Part shown: positions 54,189 to 63,314 of the stretch, piece by piece | How the letters are laid out: every line of letters starts with the position of its first letter | Numbering within the stretch: the stretch's first letter is position 1 | Assembly (NCBI GenBank): GCA_964469905.1 | Contig: CAYXZW010000008.1 | Location: 1-64,000 of the forward strand | Direction: 5' to 3' | Source: MVRV01 sp964469905 | GTDB taxonomy: Bacteria; Desulfobacterota; Syntrophia; Syntrophales; Smithellaceae | Length of the DNA stretch: 64,000 nt | Notes under the pieces: model-generated | Told to the model about the DNA's origin: nothing | Seen by the model: only the letters and a program-made list of their open reading frames with translations | The model's database searches: none | Position numbers and translations under genes: made by a program

Positions 54189-55454
54189 ATGAAAGACGTT
54201 TATATTATCGGGGCTCATTCAACTGAATTCAGGAAGTGTCCGGACCTTACCTTTCGGGATTTAACTCGGGAGGCCTATCTTGGTGCTATCAATGACGCCG
54301 GAATGAAGAATGGAGACGAGATCCAGTTTGCATATTTCGGCAATTGCGCCATGCATTTGTTCGGGCAGGTGTTCGGACAGGGATGTATTCGCGGGCAGAT
54401 CTGTTTCATTCCTCTCGTGCGGGAAGGGTTGTTTCCGGAGCGGGTGCCGATGATCAATGTGGAAGGGGCATGTGCAACCGGTTCCATGGCCATTCATAGC
54501 GGATGGAAAGATATTCTGAGTGGTCAGAACGATGTGGTTCTGGCTCTTGGCGTCGAAAAGCTTTTTATTCCGGATGACCCGGCCAAGAGTATGAGTATTT
54601 TCGAGGGTGGTGCCGACAATTTCACAAGAGAAGAAACCGTTGATAACTACAAGGAATTGGGCAAACTGGTCGGTCAGGAGTTTCAAACTGGTGCCAATCG
54701 CAGCTTTTTTATGGATACCTACGGAATGCAGGCCCGGTATCATATGTGGAAATATGGCACCACGCAGAGACAATTGGCTATTGCAGCATCAACTACTCAT
54801 CATCACGGGGCATTGAATCCGAAAGCGCAGTTGAAAATTGAAATGACACCGGAGCAGGTACTCGAAGACCGGTTGGTATCCTACCCACTGACACGCGCCA
54901 TGTGTTCACCTATCGGGGATGGTGCGGCTGCAGTAGTAATGTGTTCCGGCGAGTATTTAAAGAATCTTCCCGCGGATGTACAGCGCCGTGCGGTTAAAAT
55001 AAAGACCAGTGTTTTCACCGGTGGAAAATACAAGAAGTTTGATGAACCGAGTTTATGCTACGTAGCGGCGAAAAAGGCCTATGCGATGGCTGGAATCAAG
55101 CCGGAGGATATTGATCTGGCGGAAGTTCATGATGCAACTTCATTCGGTGTTATATATCAGTCGGAGATGATGGGCTTTTGCGAAATAGGCCAGGGAGGGC
55201 GGTTTGTCGAGTCCGGCGCGACATCTCTCGAAGGGAAGACACCGGTTAACACCAGCGGCGGTCTGGTATCTAAGGGACACCCCGTGGGTGCTACAGGCGT
55301 ATCAATGATTTATGAACTGACCACTCAGTTGCGCGGTGAAGCAGGCCCGAGACAGATAAAAAATGCTGAATTTGCCATGCAGGAAAACGGAGGGGGCGTT
55401 ATCGGTACTGAAGAAGCAGCTTGTTCCGTGATGATTCTTCAGAAAGACCGCTAG
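54189..55454 (+). CDS. Thiolase-family (SCP-x-like) acyl-CoA acetyltransferase
   Basis: A 421-residue thiolase superfamily enzyme. The nucleophile region is NVEGACATGSMAIH with Cys at about residue 97; EVHDATS and GHPVGATG supply the His residues of the oxyanion holes, and the C-terminal CGG motif of classical thiolases is replaced by ENGGGVIG, as in SCP-x/BbsB-like members. Such enzymes cleave or condense beta-ketoacyl-CoA, often with branched or aromatic substrates. A strong GGAGGAG precedes the ATG. It stands alone behind a sigma-54-like promoter, so it may be induced under nutrient stress or by a specific substrate. No DUF35/OB-fold partner is next to it, which is unusual for this subgroup. 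Confidence 0.88.
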   Translation: MKDVYIIGAHSTEFRKCPDLTFRDLTREAYLGAINDAGMKNGDEIQFAYFGNCAMHLFGQVFGQGCIRGQICFIPLVREGLFPERVPMINVEGACATGSMAIHSGWKDILSGQNDVVLALGVEKLFIPDDPAKSMSIFEGGADNFTREETVDNYKELGKLVGQEFQTGANRSFFMDTYGMQARYHMWKYGTTQRQLAIAASTTHHHGALNPKAQLKIEMTPEQVLEDRLVSYPLTRAMCSPIGDGAAAVVMCSGEYLKNLPADVQRRAVKIKTSVFTGGKYKKFDEPSLCYVAAKKAYAMAGIKPEDIDLAEVHDATSFGVIYQSEMMGFCEIGQGGRFVESGATSLEGKTPVNTSGGLVSKGHPVGATGVSMIYELTTQLRGEAGPRQIKNAEFAMQENGGGVIGTEEAACSVMILQKDR

Positions 55455-55540
55455 GCTTTAGGGAAAATATTTTTCTGAAAATGTAAACGAAATATTCTGA
55501 TTTGCACTATCAATGATGTATTTTAAAACATCAATAAATT

Positions 55541-55571
55541 AGGGGTTTGTCTTCATCAAAGACAAACCCCT
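55541..55571. terminator. Strong hairpin, probable terminator of the thiolase gene
   Basis: AGGGGTTTGTCTT pairs with AAAGACAAACCCCT almost perfectly around a short loop. There is no long T-run, so termination may be partial; its position 90 bases after the thiolase stop supports the call. Confidence 0.55.
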
Positions 55572-55710
55572 AATGATTTCCAGGACTCCATATCGAACAT
55601 ATCCGCCAGTTTCTAACTCCGAAATAAGCAGAGTTTTCCACTTCCTGTGTTTAAAACATCCATAAGCAATATCAAAAAACCAATGAATAACTATAAGTAA
55701 TTATTAGTCG

Positions 55711-55728
55711 GAATATGGAATAATATTC
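55711..55728. promoter_or_regulatory. Dyad upstream of the tungstate regulator, candidate operator
   Basis: GAATAT-GGAATA-ATATTC, six-base perfect arms, 56 bases before the regulator start. Autoregulation is possible; evidence is only the symmetry and position. Confidence 0.3.
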
Positions 55729-55783
55729 TTGATAAAATCCATTATATGTTTTATTTGGCAACTAATACTTTAAGGGAGATTTT

Positions 55784-56695
55784 ATGTCCGGCGAGTTGAT
55801 GAACACTAAAGAAGTGGCCAAATATCTGGATATTCATGAAAAGCAGGTTTATCTGCTTATTAAGGCCGGTAAAATACCCTGCACGCGGGTGACCGGAAAG
55901 TGGATATTTCCTGTAAAACTCATTGATGAATGGATACAAACAAGTGCCCACGATGGCCTCCAGCAAGCCAGAAAAAGAATCAATTCCATCGAAGGCGCGC
56001 TTCTGGCTGCCGGCAGCAATGATCCGGTGCTGGACATGTTGCTGACAGCAATTAAGAAAGATCATCCTGGTTTTAATATATTTTCGGCCAACACAGGTTC
56101 TGTCAGTGGTCTTACTGCACTCAATTCAGGTCTTACGGACATTGCTTTTGCCCATCTCTTTGATCCGCAAACCGGCGATTATAATACTCCTTATTTAAAA
56201 CAATACTGTCCGGACAGTCATCCCGTAGTTGTGAATCTGTTTTACCGTCAAATTGGTTTTCTGATTGCCAGATCCCAGTCGAATGTTTTCCAGGGATGGG
56301 AGAGTCTTAAAAATAAAAACCTGCGCTTTATCAACCGGCAACAGGGATCAGGCATACGAATTCTCTTAGATTATGAGTTGCAAAGCAGAGGCATCAACTG
56401 CGGTGATATTGCGGGTTACGAAAATGAAGTCTATACACATTTTGAAGTGGGACTTTCTTTGGTTTCGGATGAGGCAGATGTGGGGATCGCATCTGCCGCT
56501 GTTGCAAAAATACTCGATCTTAATTTTCAGCCTTTGGTAAGTGAGCGGTTTGATATGATTCTCGATAAGGATATTTTTTTTCAGCCGGCAATTCAGGCTC
56601 TTATTGAAACCCTGCAGTCAGACAAGTTTAAAAGCCGTGTCGAAAAAATCGGTAATTACGATTTTAAAGATGCCGGAAGGATTCTTCATTCATAA
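55784..56695 (+). CDS. HTH plus periplasmic-binding-type regulator of the tungstate operon
   Basis: A 303-residue cytoplasmic protein. Residues 6-52 are an excisionase-type HTH (MNTKEVAKYLDIHEKQVYLL), and about 75-290 a substrate-binding-like domain of the kind often fused to such HTHs (ANTGSVSGLTALNSGLTDIA, FINRQQGSGIRILLDYEL). The same family includes one-component molybdate/tungstate regulators that bind the oxyanion directly. GGGAGA lies upstream of the ATG. It is the first gene of a co-directional run into the tupA-like genes, so it probably senses tungstate and controls this operon. Ligand assignment is from context. Confidence 0.85.
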   Translation: MSGELMNTKEVAKYLDIHEKQVYLLIKAGKIPCTRVTGKWIFPVKLIDEWIQTSAHDGLQQARKRINSIEGALLAAGSNDPVLDMLLTAIKKDHPGFNIFSANTGSVSGLTALNSGLTDIAFAHLFDPQTGDYNTPYLKQYCPDSHPVVVNLFYRQIGFLIARSQSNVFQGWESLKNKNLRFINRQQGSGIRILLDYELQSRGINCGDIAGYENEVYTHFEVGLSLVSDEADVGIASAAVAKILDLNFQPLVSERFDMILDKDIFFQPAIQALIETLQSDKFKSRVEKIGNYDFKDAGRILHS

Positions 56696-56737
56696 CAACA
56701 TCATCCTTAGAACAGACAAACGAAAGGAGTTTGAAAA

Positions 56738-57592
56738 ATGAAAGTCATTGTTGGAAAATGCCTGGTGCTGTTTATTTTGCTGTGGTCGAGTTTTGCGCTG
56801 GCGGCGGATGGGAGTAAGTTTATATTTTTATCCAGTACGATCGGCCCGATTGATGCTGGAATTGTCGGCGCGCTGGAAGATCAGTTTGAAAAAGATACCG
56901 GAATTCGTGTGCGTCATGTGGGTGCGGGAACGGGAGCGGCGTTGGATACTGCCCGCAAATGCAATATCGATCTGGTTCTGGTTCACGCTAAAACCCTCGA
57001 AGAAAAATTTATCGCCGACGGCTTCGGCACTGAAAGAATTCCTCTCATGTATAATGATTTTGTTATTGTTGGACCGGCTGCCGATCCGGCGGCAATTAAA
57101 GGAACAAAAAAGGCAACGGAAGCATTAAAGAAAATTATGGACAGCGGCTCACTGTTTATCAGCCGCGGCGACAAATCCGGAACACATATGGCGGAAATGG
57201 AACTTTGGGGTAAGGCAGGATTAAAACCGGCAGGTTCCTGGTATTCGGTTTATGAAAAGGGATCTGAAGGTAATGTGCCTACGCTCAAATATACAGACAA
57301 GAAAGAAGCCTACACGGTGATTGACCGGGCGACCTATCTTTCCATCAAGGATCAGATCAAATTGGCCGTTCTGGTTGAAGGCGACGAAGCGCTTTTAAAT
57401 TTTATTTCGCTGATACCGGTAAGCAAGGAAAAGTGCTCAAAAGTCAATGCCAAAGACACGAAGACGTTTGTTAAATGGCTGACCTCGCCGAAAAAAGGCC
57501 AGCTGATTATCAGGGATTTCGGCAAGGATAAATACGGTTCGCCGCTTTTCTTCGCCAATTCCGTGGAATGGCAAAAAGCGCAAAAGAAATAA
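56738..57592 (+). CDS. TupA-like solute-binding paralogue with altered ligand motif
   Basis: A 284-residue exported protein: signal peptide (LVLFILLWSSFALAADG, cleavage near 22), then the TupA/WtpA-like fold (DLVLVHAKTLEEKFIADGFG, LMYNDFVIVGPAADPAAI, FISRGDKSGTH). The first ligand loop, TTTSTQDSG in the next gene, reads LSSTIGPIDAG here, so anion specificity or affinity may differ. AAGGAG precedes the ATG; 29 bases separate it from tupA. A second binding protein feeding one permease is plausible, or it may serve as a sensor. Confidence 0.85.
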   Translation: MKVIVGKCLVLFILLWSSFALAADGSKFIFLSSTIGPIDAGIVGALEDQFEKDTGIRVRHVGAGTGAALDTARKCNIDLVLVHAKTLEEKFIADGFGTERIPLMYNDFVIVGPAADPAAIKGTKKATEALKKIMDSGSLFISRGDKSGTHMAEMELWGKAGLKPAGSWYSVYEKGSEGNVPTLKYTDKKEAYTVIDRATYLSIKDQIKLAVLVEGDEALLNFISLIPVSKEKCSKVNAKDTKTFVKWLTSPKKGQLIIRDFGKDKYGSPLFFANSVEWQKAQKK

Positions 57593-57621
57593 AAAGAAAT
57601 TTAGCATAAAGGAGAAGAATA

Positions 57622-58497
57622 ATGAAAATGTTCAGAAACAGTAAAGTTATAATAACCTTAATAACAGCCGCGTTGCTTTTTGCATTCGGAGCATCAAATG
57701 TTTTTGCCGCAAAGGCCGCGCCCAAACAGAAAAATATTATTATGGCAACAACCACCAGCACCCAGGATTCGGGATTGCTGGATGTTTTACTCCCTATTTT
57801 TGAAAAGAAAACGGGTTATTTTGTAAAAACGATCTCTGTCGGTTCCGGTCAAGCCATGAAGATGGGAGAAAGAGGAGAGGCTGATGTTTTGCTGGTTCAT
57901 TCACCGGATGCCGAAAAGAAATTTATTGCCGACGGTTTTGGTTTGAACAGACAGCTTGTTATGCACAATGATTATGTTATCCTGGGTCCGGCGGCTGATC
58001 CGGCAAAAATAAAGGGTGTGAAATCTTCTACCGAGGCTATGAAGATGATCGCGCAAGCTGGCGCTTTGTTTTTATCACGGGGAGATAATTCTGGAACGAA
58101 TTCCCAGGAAAAGAAATTGTGGAAAACGGCCGGCATCAATCCTGAAGGGCAGAAATGGTATCAACAAACGGGCTTAGGCATGGGGCAGACTATAAATGTT
58201 ACATCCGAGAAACAAGGGTACACGCTGGCTGATCGCGGCACCTATCTGGCGATGAAAAAAACTCTATCTCTGAATATTTTAGTAGAAGGCGATGCGGCAC
58301 TGCTCAATATTTACCACGTGATTGAAGTTAACAGTGCCAAGTGGCCGAAAGCCAATGCCGAAGGCGCCAAAGCATTTGCTGATTTTATGGTTTCTAAAGA
58401 AACGCAGAAGATCATTAAAACATTTGGTGTTTCTAAATTCGGATCCCCATTGTTTTTCCCCGATGCCGGCAAAAAGGTAGAGGATTTAGGTAAATAA
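57622..58497 (+). CDS. tupA: Tungstate-binding protein TupA
   Basis: A 291-residue periplasmic tungstate-binding protein: signal peptide (about 1-29, SNVFAAKAA), then the diagnostic TTTSTQDSGLLD loop, GSGQAMKMGERGEADVLLVH, NDYVILGPAADPAKIKG and FLSRGDNSGTN. It delivers tungstate to TupBC. AAAGGAG precedes the ATG. Tungstate uptake agrees with the formate dehydrogenase maturation gene at the right edge of the window. Confidence 0.92.
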   Translation: MKMFRNSKVIITLITAALLFAFGASNVFAAKAAPKQKNIIMATTTSTQDSGLLDVLLPIFEKKTGYFVKTISVGSGQAMKMGERGEADVLLVHSPDAEKKFIADGFGLNRQLVMHNDYVILGPAADPAKIKGVKSSTEAMKMIAQAGALFLSRGDNSGTNSQEKKLWKTAGINPEGQKWYQQTGLGMGQTINVTSEKQGYTLADRGTYLAMKKTLSLNILVEGDAALLNIYHVIEVNSAKWPKANAEGAKAFADFMVSKETQKIIKTFGVSKFGSPLFFPDAGKKVEDLGK

Positions 58498-58527
58498 TTT
58501 TAGTGAAAGTGTGGCAGGTTTTATAAA

Positions 58528-59226
58528 ATGGATTTAATTGTTCAGGGGGTCATAAAAGCCCTTGAGTTGATCATCAGTTTTGATCCGGAAGTAATGGGAA
58601 TAACGTGGCTGTCTTTGAAAATATCGGGGACAGCCACGTTCATCAGTCTTTTTATCGGGGTTTCCATCGGAACAGCTGTTGCCTTAAATAATTTTTATGG
58701 CAAAAGGTTGGTCATCAGTTTAATCAATACGGGAATGGGTTTGCCGCCGGTTGTCGTTGGCTTGTTTGTCACAATGATAATCTGGCGCAGCGGTCCTCTC
58801 GGATTTCTCGAAATACTCTATACCCCTTACGCCATGATTATCGCCCAGGCAATAATCGCCACGCCGATCGTCATGGGCATATCGCTGGCTGCAATACAAA
58901 ATCTTCCGCCGAATCTGCGCCTGCAGATCCTTTCGCTGGGAGCAAGCCGTTTACAGATGGTATGGGTATTGATTAAAGAGGCACGGCTGCCGCTTCTGGC
59001 AGCTGTCATGGCCGGTTTTGGCGGCGTGATTTCCGAAATCGGTGCCTCCATCATGGTTGGCGGCAATATCAAAGGGTATTCACGCGTGCTCACCACAGCT
59101 ACGGTTATGGAAACCGGCAAGGGAAATTTTGATATTGCCATCGCACTGGGTATTATTCTTTTGCTCGTTGCTTTTGCTATCAACGCCCTACTTACACAAA
59201 TACAGCAAAGGCAGCATCCGAGATGA
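58528..59226 (+). CDS. tupB: Tungstate ABC transporter permease TupB
   Basis: A 232-residue inner-membrane permease with about five to six hydrophobic segments (ISGTATFISLFIGVSIGTAV, PPVVVGLFVTMIIW, GIILLLVAFAINALL) and the EAA-type coupling loop (SLGASRLQMVWVLIKEARLP). It forms the channel for tungstate with TupC. It overlaps tupC by four bases (ATGA) and follows tupA by 30 bases. Confidence 0.92.
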   Translation: MDLIVQGVIKALELIISFDPEVMGITWLSLKISGTATFISLFIGVSIGTAVALNNFYGKRLVISLINTGMGLPPVVVGLFVTMIIWRSGPLGFLEILYTPYAMIIAQAIIATPIVMGISLAAIQNLPPNLRLQILSLGASRLQMVWVLIKEARLPLLAAVMAGFGGVISEIGASIMVGGNIKGYSRVLTTATVMETGKGNFDIAIALGIILLLVAFAINALLTQIQQRQHPR

Positions 59227-60314
59227 ATTCAGAAGCTATTATGAAGATAGAAAATATTATTTTACGGCGTGGCGGTGTGACCGTGTTGGATATTCCCAAA
59301 TTACATGTGCAACGGGAAAGAATACTGGCGATTATCGGGCCAAACGGCGCGGGTAAGTCCACACTTCTTTTAACCTTGGCGGGTCTAATAAAACCGAATC
59401 ACGGAAAGATCTACTATCGGGGAAATCCTGTGGATAGCCGCGCCAGCCGCTCTGAAATGCGCCGACGCGTTTCTGTTGTTTTTCAGGAACCGCTGCTGCT
59501 CAATACATCCGTTTATAAGAATGTAGCTCTGGGTTTGAAATTCCGGCATCTGACGGGCAGTGAAATTGAAAAGAGCGTCGATGAGTCACTCGAATATTTC
59601 GGTATCACTTCTCTGTCCAAGCGTTCGGCCAAAACACTTTCGGGAGGAGAAGCCAAAAGGGTATCCCTGGCGCGTGCGTTTGCCTTGAAACCGGAATTGA
59701 TCATGATGGATGAGGCTTTTAGCTCTCTCGATCCGCCGACCCGGGAAGGTCTTATGGAAGATCTGCGTCATATCCTGGAGGAAACAAAAATAACTGCCGT
59801 GATGGCTCTGCATGATCGTGAAGAAACACTTCGTTTAGCGCAGGACGTGACCGTAATGGCAGCAGGCAAAATCATTCAATCGGGAACCACCTCTCAGATT
59901 TTTAATCAACCGGGCTCCGAATTTGTAGCGAACTTTGTCGGAACGGAAACTATTCTGGAAGGCATGGTGGAAAGCTGCTCCGATGGGAATATCATCGTTT
60001 CTGTTCAAGGAAAGGAGATAGAAGCGATCGGTGATTGTTCCATTGGACAGAAAGTATTTTGTTGCTTAAGGCCGGAGAATGTTACCCTATCCAGCAAGGC
60101 GCTAGAACAAATCAGCGCGCGCAATATTTTTGAAGCAAAAGTATCCAAAATCATTCGTCAGGGATTTTTTAATAAACTCATTCTTGACTGCGGATTTCCT
60201 TTAGTCGCCTACATTACAATACCTTCATTCGAAGACTTGGAAATCCATGAATGCTCTTTGGTGACAGCTTCATTTAAAGCCACTTCCGTGCATATAATAA
60301 AAAGGGAGAAATAA
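59223..60314 (+). CDS. tupC: Tungstate ABC transporter ATPase TupC
   Basis: A 363-residue ABC ATPase: Walker A GPNGAGKST, Q-loop VVFQEPLLL, signature LSGGEAKRV, Walker B LIMMDEAFSSLD, H-loop ALHDREE. The C-terminal 110 residues form a TOBE-like regulatory domain (CCLRPENVTL). Start overlaps the tupB stop. An in-frame ATG at 59241 is an alternative start with little change. Confidence 0.92.
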   Translation: MNSEAIMKIENIILRRGGVTVLDIPKLHVQRERILAIIGPNGAGKSTLLLTLAGLIKPNHGKIYYRGNPVDSRASRSEMRRRVSVVFQEPLLLNTSVYKNVALGLKFRHLTGSEIEKSVDESLEYFGITSLSKRSAKTLSGGEAKRVSLARAFALKPELIMMDEAFSSLDPPTREGLMEDLRHILEETKITAVMALHDREETLRLAQDVTVMAAGKIIQSGTTSQIFNQPGSEFVANFVGTETILEGMVESCSDGNIIVSVQGKEIEAIGDCSIGQKVFCCLRPENVTLSSKALEQISARNIFEAKVSKIIRQGFFNKLILDCGFPLVAYITIPSFEDLEIHECSLVTASFKATSVHIIKREK

Positions 60315-60506
60315 GTATTCTTAATGCTGTTTATGTGCAACGGATATTCATTCTTGACGAACTTATATTTTTTTCATTCTCCAGTGTAAAATATCTTCCC
60401 TGCTACCTGCTTGACCTAATAAAAGTAACATAGTATTGAAATTAATATTTGATTGTTGAAGAACAGTTAACAGGAAGATATTAAGATTAATTACAGAAGG
60501 AAATAT

Positions 60507-61328
60507 ATGACATCACTCGATCCAAAATCCCTTCAGTATTGTTTTGATAGCGACTTACGCATGGAGTCTGCGGGTGAAACATCTTTTAAGGGAATTATTT
60601 CTAACAATTGGTCGGTAAACGGCGATCCGAATGGCGGCTACTTAATGGCCTTTATGACTGCAGCCATGCAACAGATGAGCGATAAGAAAAGGCCGGTGAT
60701 CGTCACGGCAAATTACCTGGTCAGAGGCGAACCGTGCCCTTCCACAGTCATGGTTGAAGCAATCTCTACAGGAAAAAAGTTTAACCGTCTGCAGGCCAGA
60801 CTGATGCAAAACGGTATCGAAAAAACCCGCGGGTGGGGAACCTTTACGGGTGATGATGATGGCGCGGATGAGAATAGATATGAGAAAGAACCGCCGCTGG
60901 TCCCTCCGCGAGATGAATGTTTTCCTTTTCCCGCCTTACCTAGATACACCCTGTTTTCAAATATGGATGTGCTGCTTGATCCAGCATGCGCCGGATGGAT
61001 AAAAGGAAAGGGTGAACTGGCAGCTATATCGGAACACAGGGGATGGATCAAATTCAATGATAATCGTCCCTGTGATTATCTTTCACTGCTTTTGATGGCC
61101 GATGCTTTTCCGCCGCCTGTACTGGCAAGACACGGGGCGTTATCGTGGGTTCCCACTATCGAATACTCCGTTAGTCTGAGAGCAATAGCGGATACGCCCT
61201 GGATAAAAGCTGTTTTTCGTTCCCATTTTGTGACTCGCGGCATAGTGGAGGAAGACGGCGAACTGTGGGATGAAAACGGGAAACTTTTAGTTGTGTCCCG
61301 CCAGATTGCTCAGTTTCGGAAGAAATAA
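60507..61328 (+). CDS. Acyl-CoA thioesterase-like protein
   Basis: A 273-residue double-hotdog protein of the TesB-like/acyl-CoA thioesterase superfamily: WSVNGDPNGGYLMAFMTAAM at the start of the first hotdog and SLLLMADAFPPPVL, then PTIEYSVSLRAI, in the second, with the typical ending (DGELWDENGKLLVVSRQIAQ). It would hydrolyse CoA thioesters. GAAGGAA lies 6 bases before the ATG. The 190-base upstream gap is AT-rich with only a weak -35-like TTGACC at about 60409. Convergent with the ABC-F gene. Confidence 0.82.
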   Translation: MTSLDPKSLQYCFDSDLRMESAGETSFKGIISNNWSVNGDPNGGYLMAFMTAAMQQMSDKKRPVIVTANYLVRGEPCPSTVMVEAISTGKKFNRLQARLMQNGIEKTRGWGTFTGDDDGADENRYEKEPPLVPPRDECFPFPALPRYTLFSNMDVLLDPACAGWIKGKGELAAISEHRGWIKFNDNRPCDYLSLLLMADAFPPPVLARHGALSWVPTIEYSVSLRAIADTPWIKAVFRSHFVTRGIVEEDGELWDENGKLLVVSRQIAQFRKK

Positions 61329-61358
61329 TTCGCAATTTATATCTGGCTATCAATAGAA

Positions 61359-62996
61359 TTATAAATAAAGCGCCCGGTGCGATTGACAAAGCTCATCCCG
61401 CAGCCGCCCTACTTCTTCATTCGCGAGGTATTCTTCAAATCCCATTCTCCGGTCGATAATCCCCTGTGGTGTGATTTCCACTATGCGGTTCGCGATTGTC
61501 GAGACGAATTCATGGTCGTGGGAAGAGAAGAGAACGACTTCCGAAAAAGCAATGAGGCCATTGTTCAGGGCGGTGATGGATTCCATGTCCAGATGGTTGG
61601 TGGGCTCATCGAGCATCAGGACATTGGCCCCAACTAACATCATTCGTGCCAGCATGCAACGCACGCGTTCACCTCCGGATATAACACTGGTTTTCTTCAG
61701 AGCTTCGTCCCCGGAGAAAAGCATCCTGCCGAGAAATCCTCTAGAGAAAGATTCCCCCTCTTTCGGAGGGATGAACTGTCCCAGCCACTCGACCAGGTTC
61801 AGATCGGCGGAGAAGTAGGCGGCGTTGTCCTTCGGATAATAGGCGGAGGTAATGGTTCCACCCCAGCGAAAGCTTCCACTGTCTGGTGCGAGCTCTCCTG
61901 CCAGGATCTGGAAGAGAGTTGTCTTAGCCAGGCTGTTACCCCCGACAAAGGAAATTTTATCTCCCTTTCTGACGCTCAGTGTCAGGTCGTTGAGGATACA
62001 AGCTCCGTCAATTGTCTTGGAAAGTCCTTGAATCTCCAGAATGACGTCGCCGCAGGGGCGCTCGGGTTTGAAAGCGATATAAGGATATTTTCTCGAAGAG
62101 ACGGGGATATCTTCAATATTAAGTTTATCCAGAAGTTTTTTCCGCGAGGTGGCCTGTTTAGCCTTAGAAGCATTGGAACTGAAACGTGCGATGAACTCCT
62201 TGAGCTCGTTGGCCTTATCTGTGAGTTTCCGATTTTCGTCCTGCTTTTGCTTTAAGTTGAGCTGACTGGCCTGGTACCAGAAATTATAGTTTCCCACATA
62301 CACCTGAATTTTTCCAAAATCGATATCTGCTACATGGGTGCAAACCTGGTTTAAAAAATGGCGGTCGTGGGAGACGACAATAACCGTGCTCGGAAAGCGG
62401 AAGAGAAAATCCTCCAGCCAGGCGATAGATTGCAGATCCAACTGGTTGGTCGGTTCGTCCAGAAGCAAGACATCCGGATTACCGAAGAGAGACTGAGCCA
62501 GGAGAACTCTTACCTTGTCGCTGCCATCGAGTTCCTTCATTTTCTTCTGTTGCAACTCTTCCGGAATGCCGAGTCCGTTTAAGAGTACCGCCGCTTCGGA
62601 CTCTGCGTCATATCCGTTCATTTCGGCAAACTGTGCCTCAATTTCCGCACAGCGAATTCCATCCTCTCCGGAAAAATCCGCCTTGGCATAGATTGCTTCG
62701 CGCTCGGCCATAATCCTGTAGAGCTTTTCGTGACCCATGATGACGGTATTGACAACGGTTTCTTCGTCAAAGGCAAACTGGTCCTGCCGGAGGATGGCGA
62801 GCCTCTCCTTTGGTCCCAGAGTGATCTCTCCGCTGTCGGCCTCTATATCGCCGGCGAGTATCTTGAGAAAAGTGGACTTTCCCGAGCCGTTGGCTCCGAT
62901 GAGACCATAGCAGTTGCCCGGGATGAATTTGATGTTGACGTCCTTAAAAATAACCCTCTTGCCATACGCGAGGGCAACGTTGTTGGCGCTGATCAT
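61359..62996 (-). CDS. ABC-F family ATPase, YbiT-like
   Basis: A 545-residue soluble protein with two ABC domains and no membrane part, as in ribosome-associated ABC-F factors. Domain 1: Walker A GANGSGKST, signature-like ELDGSDKVR, Walker B VLLLDEPTNQLD. A charged linker (about 235-300) follows. Domain 2: Walker A variant GGNSLAKTT, signature ISGGERVRC, Walker B VLMLDEPTNHLD. AAGGGA precedes ATG 62996; an upstream in-frame start at 63032 is not needed. ABC-F proteins act on translating ribosomes in stress or antibiotic protection. A terminator-like hairpin upstream (63142-63178) may attenuate it. Confidence 0.9.
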   Translation of the reverse strand: MISANNVALAYGKRVIFKDVNIKFIPGNCYGLIGANGSGKSTFLKILAGDIEADSGEITLGPKERLAILRQDQFAFDEETVVNTVIMGHEKLYRIMAEREAIYAKADFSGEDGIRCAEIEAQFAEMNGYDAESEAAVLLNGLGIPEELQQKKMKELDGSDKVRVLLAQSLFGNPDVLLLDEPTNQLDLQSIAWLEDFLFRFPSTVIVVSHDRHFLNQVCTHVADIDFGKIQVYVGNYNFWYQASQLNLKQKQDENRKLTDKANELKEFIARFSSNASKAKQATSRKKLLDKLNIEDIPVSSRKYPYIAFKPERPCGDVILEIQGLSKTIDGACILNDLTLSVRKGDKISFVGGNSLAKTTLFQILAGELAPDSGSFRWGGTITSAYYPKDNAAYFSADLNLVEWLGQFIPPKEGESFSRGFLGRMLFSGDEALKKTSVISGGERVRCMLARMMLVGANVLMLDEPTNHLDMESITALNNGLIAFSEVVLFSSHDHEFVSTIANRIVEITPQGIIDRRMGFEEYLANEEVGRLRDELCQSHRALYL

Positions 62997-63065
62997 GCTG
63001 TTTAATCCCTTTTTATGCAATTTCCAATTCAATGATGATACCGCGGCGGCTAGGAGGAGGCGACG

Positions 63066-63167
63066 ATGCGTATTAATAATACGTTGAGGAAGCCGACAAC
63101 GAAGCCAACAAAGGTAGCGCTTGAATTGGAGGTGGTATTACAAAATAAAAACCACAGGGGTAAGTGA
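63066..63167 (+). CDS. Possible 33-residue small protein
   Basis: ATG 63066 follows AGGAGGAGG at five bases, an excellent ribosome site. The product is very basic (MRINNTLRKPTTKPTKVALE and 13 more residues) and the stop lies inside a hairpin. It is opposite to the ABC-F leader. It may be a real small gene, or the purine-rich tract may only be part of the leader on the other strand. No promoter recognised. Confidence 0.35.
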   Translation: MRINNTLRKPTTKPTKVALELEVVLQNKNHRGK

Positions 63168-63178
63168 TCCCTGTGGTT
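63142..63178 (-). terminator. Terminator-like hairpin upstream of the ABC-F gene, possible attenuator
   Basis: Read on the minus strand, ACCACAGGG and CCCTGTGGT form a stem around an eight- to ten-base loop, followed by TTTTATTTTG. It lies about 150 bases before the ABC-F start and no other minus-strand gene is visible to its right, which suggests it works in the ABC-F leader. Confidence 0.55.
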
Positions 63179-63245
63179 CACGTGTCGAGCGTCCTATATC
63201 ACAAGTTGGTCAGAAAAGTATGATTATTTTATGCCAATTATTCCA

Positions 63246-63274
63246 TTGACATACAGTGCTGTCTTTCCTATACT
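63246..63274 (+). promoter_or_regulatory. Sigma-70 promoter of the cupin gene
   Basis: TTGACA, a 17-base spacer and TATACT: near-perfect -35 and -10 boxes. Transcription should begin near 63281, which excludes a start at the in-frame ATG 63231 and supports ATG 63315. Confidence 0.8.
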
Positions 63275-63314
63275 TTTCGCAAAAAGAAAGTTCTTGTCCA
63301 TAGGGGGAAAGACC

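Larger units (their letters stand above)
55455..55783. other. Intergenic region between thiolase and tungstate regulator
   Basis: About 330 bases. Contains a strong hairpin at 55541-55571 and a dyad at 55711-55728. The rest is AT-rich with no evident gene. Confidence 0.5.
62997..63314. other. Intergenic region between ABC-F and cupin genes
   Basis: About 320 bases with a minus-strand terminator-like hairpin, a small plus-strand reading frame with a strong ribosome site and the sigma-70 promoter of the cupin gene. Confidence 0.6.

Noticed and set aside
60405..60440. Sigma-70 promoter for the thioesterase gene
   Set aside because: A TTGACC box is present but no convincing -10 box follows at normal spacing.
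63231..63314. N-terminal extension of the cupin gene
   Set aside because: A near-perfect sigma-70 promoter lies inside it, so it would be upstream of the transcript.
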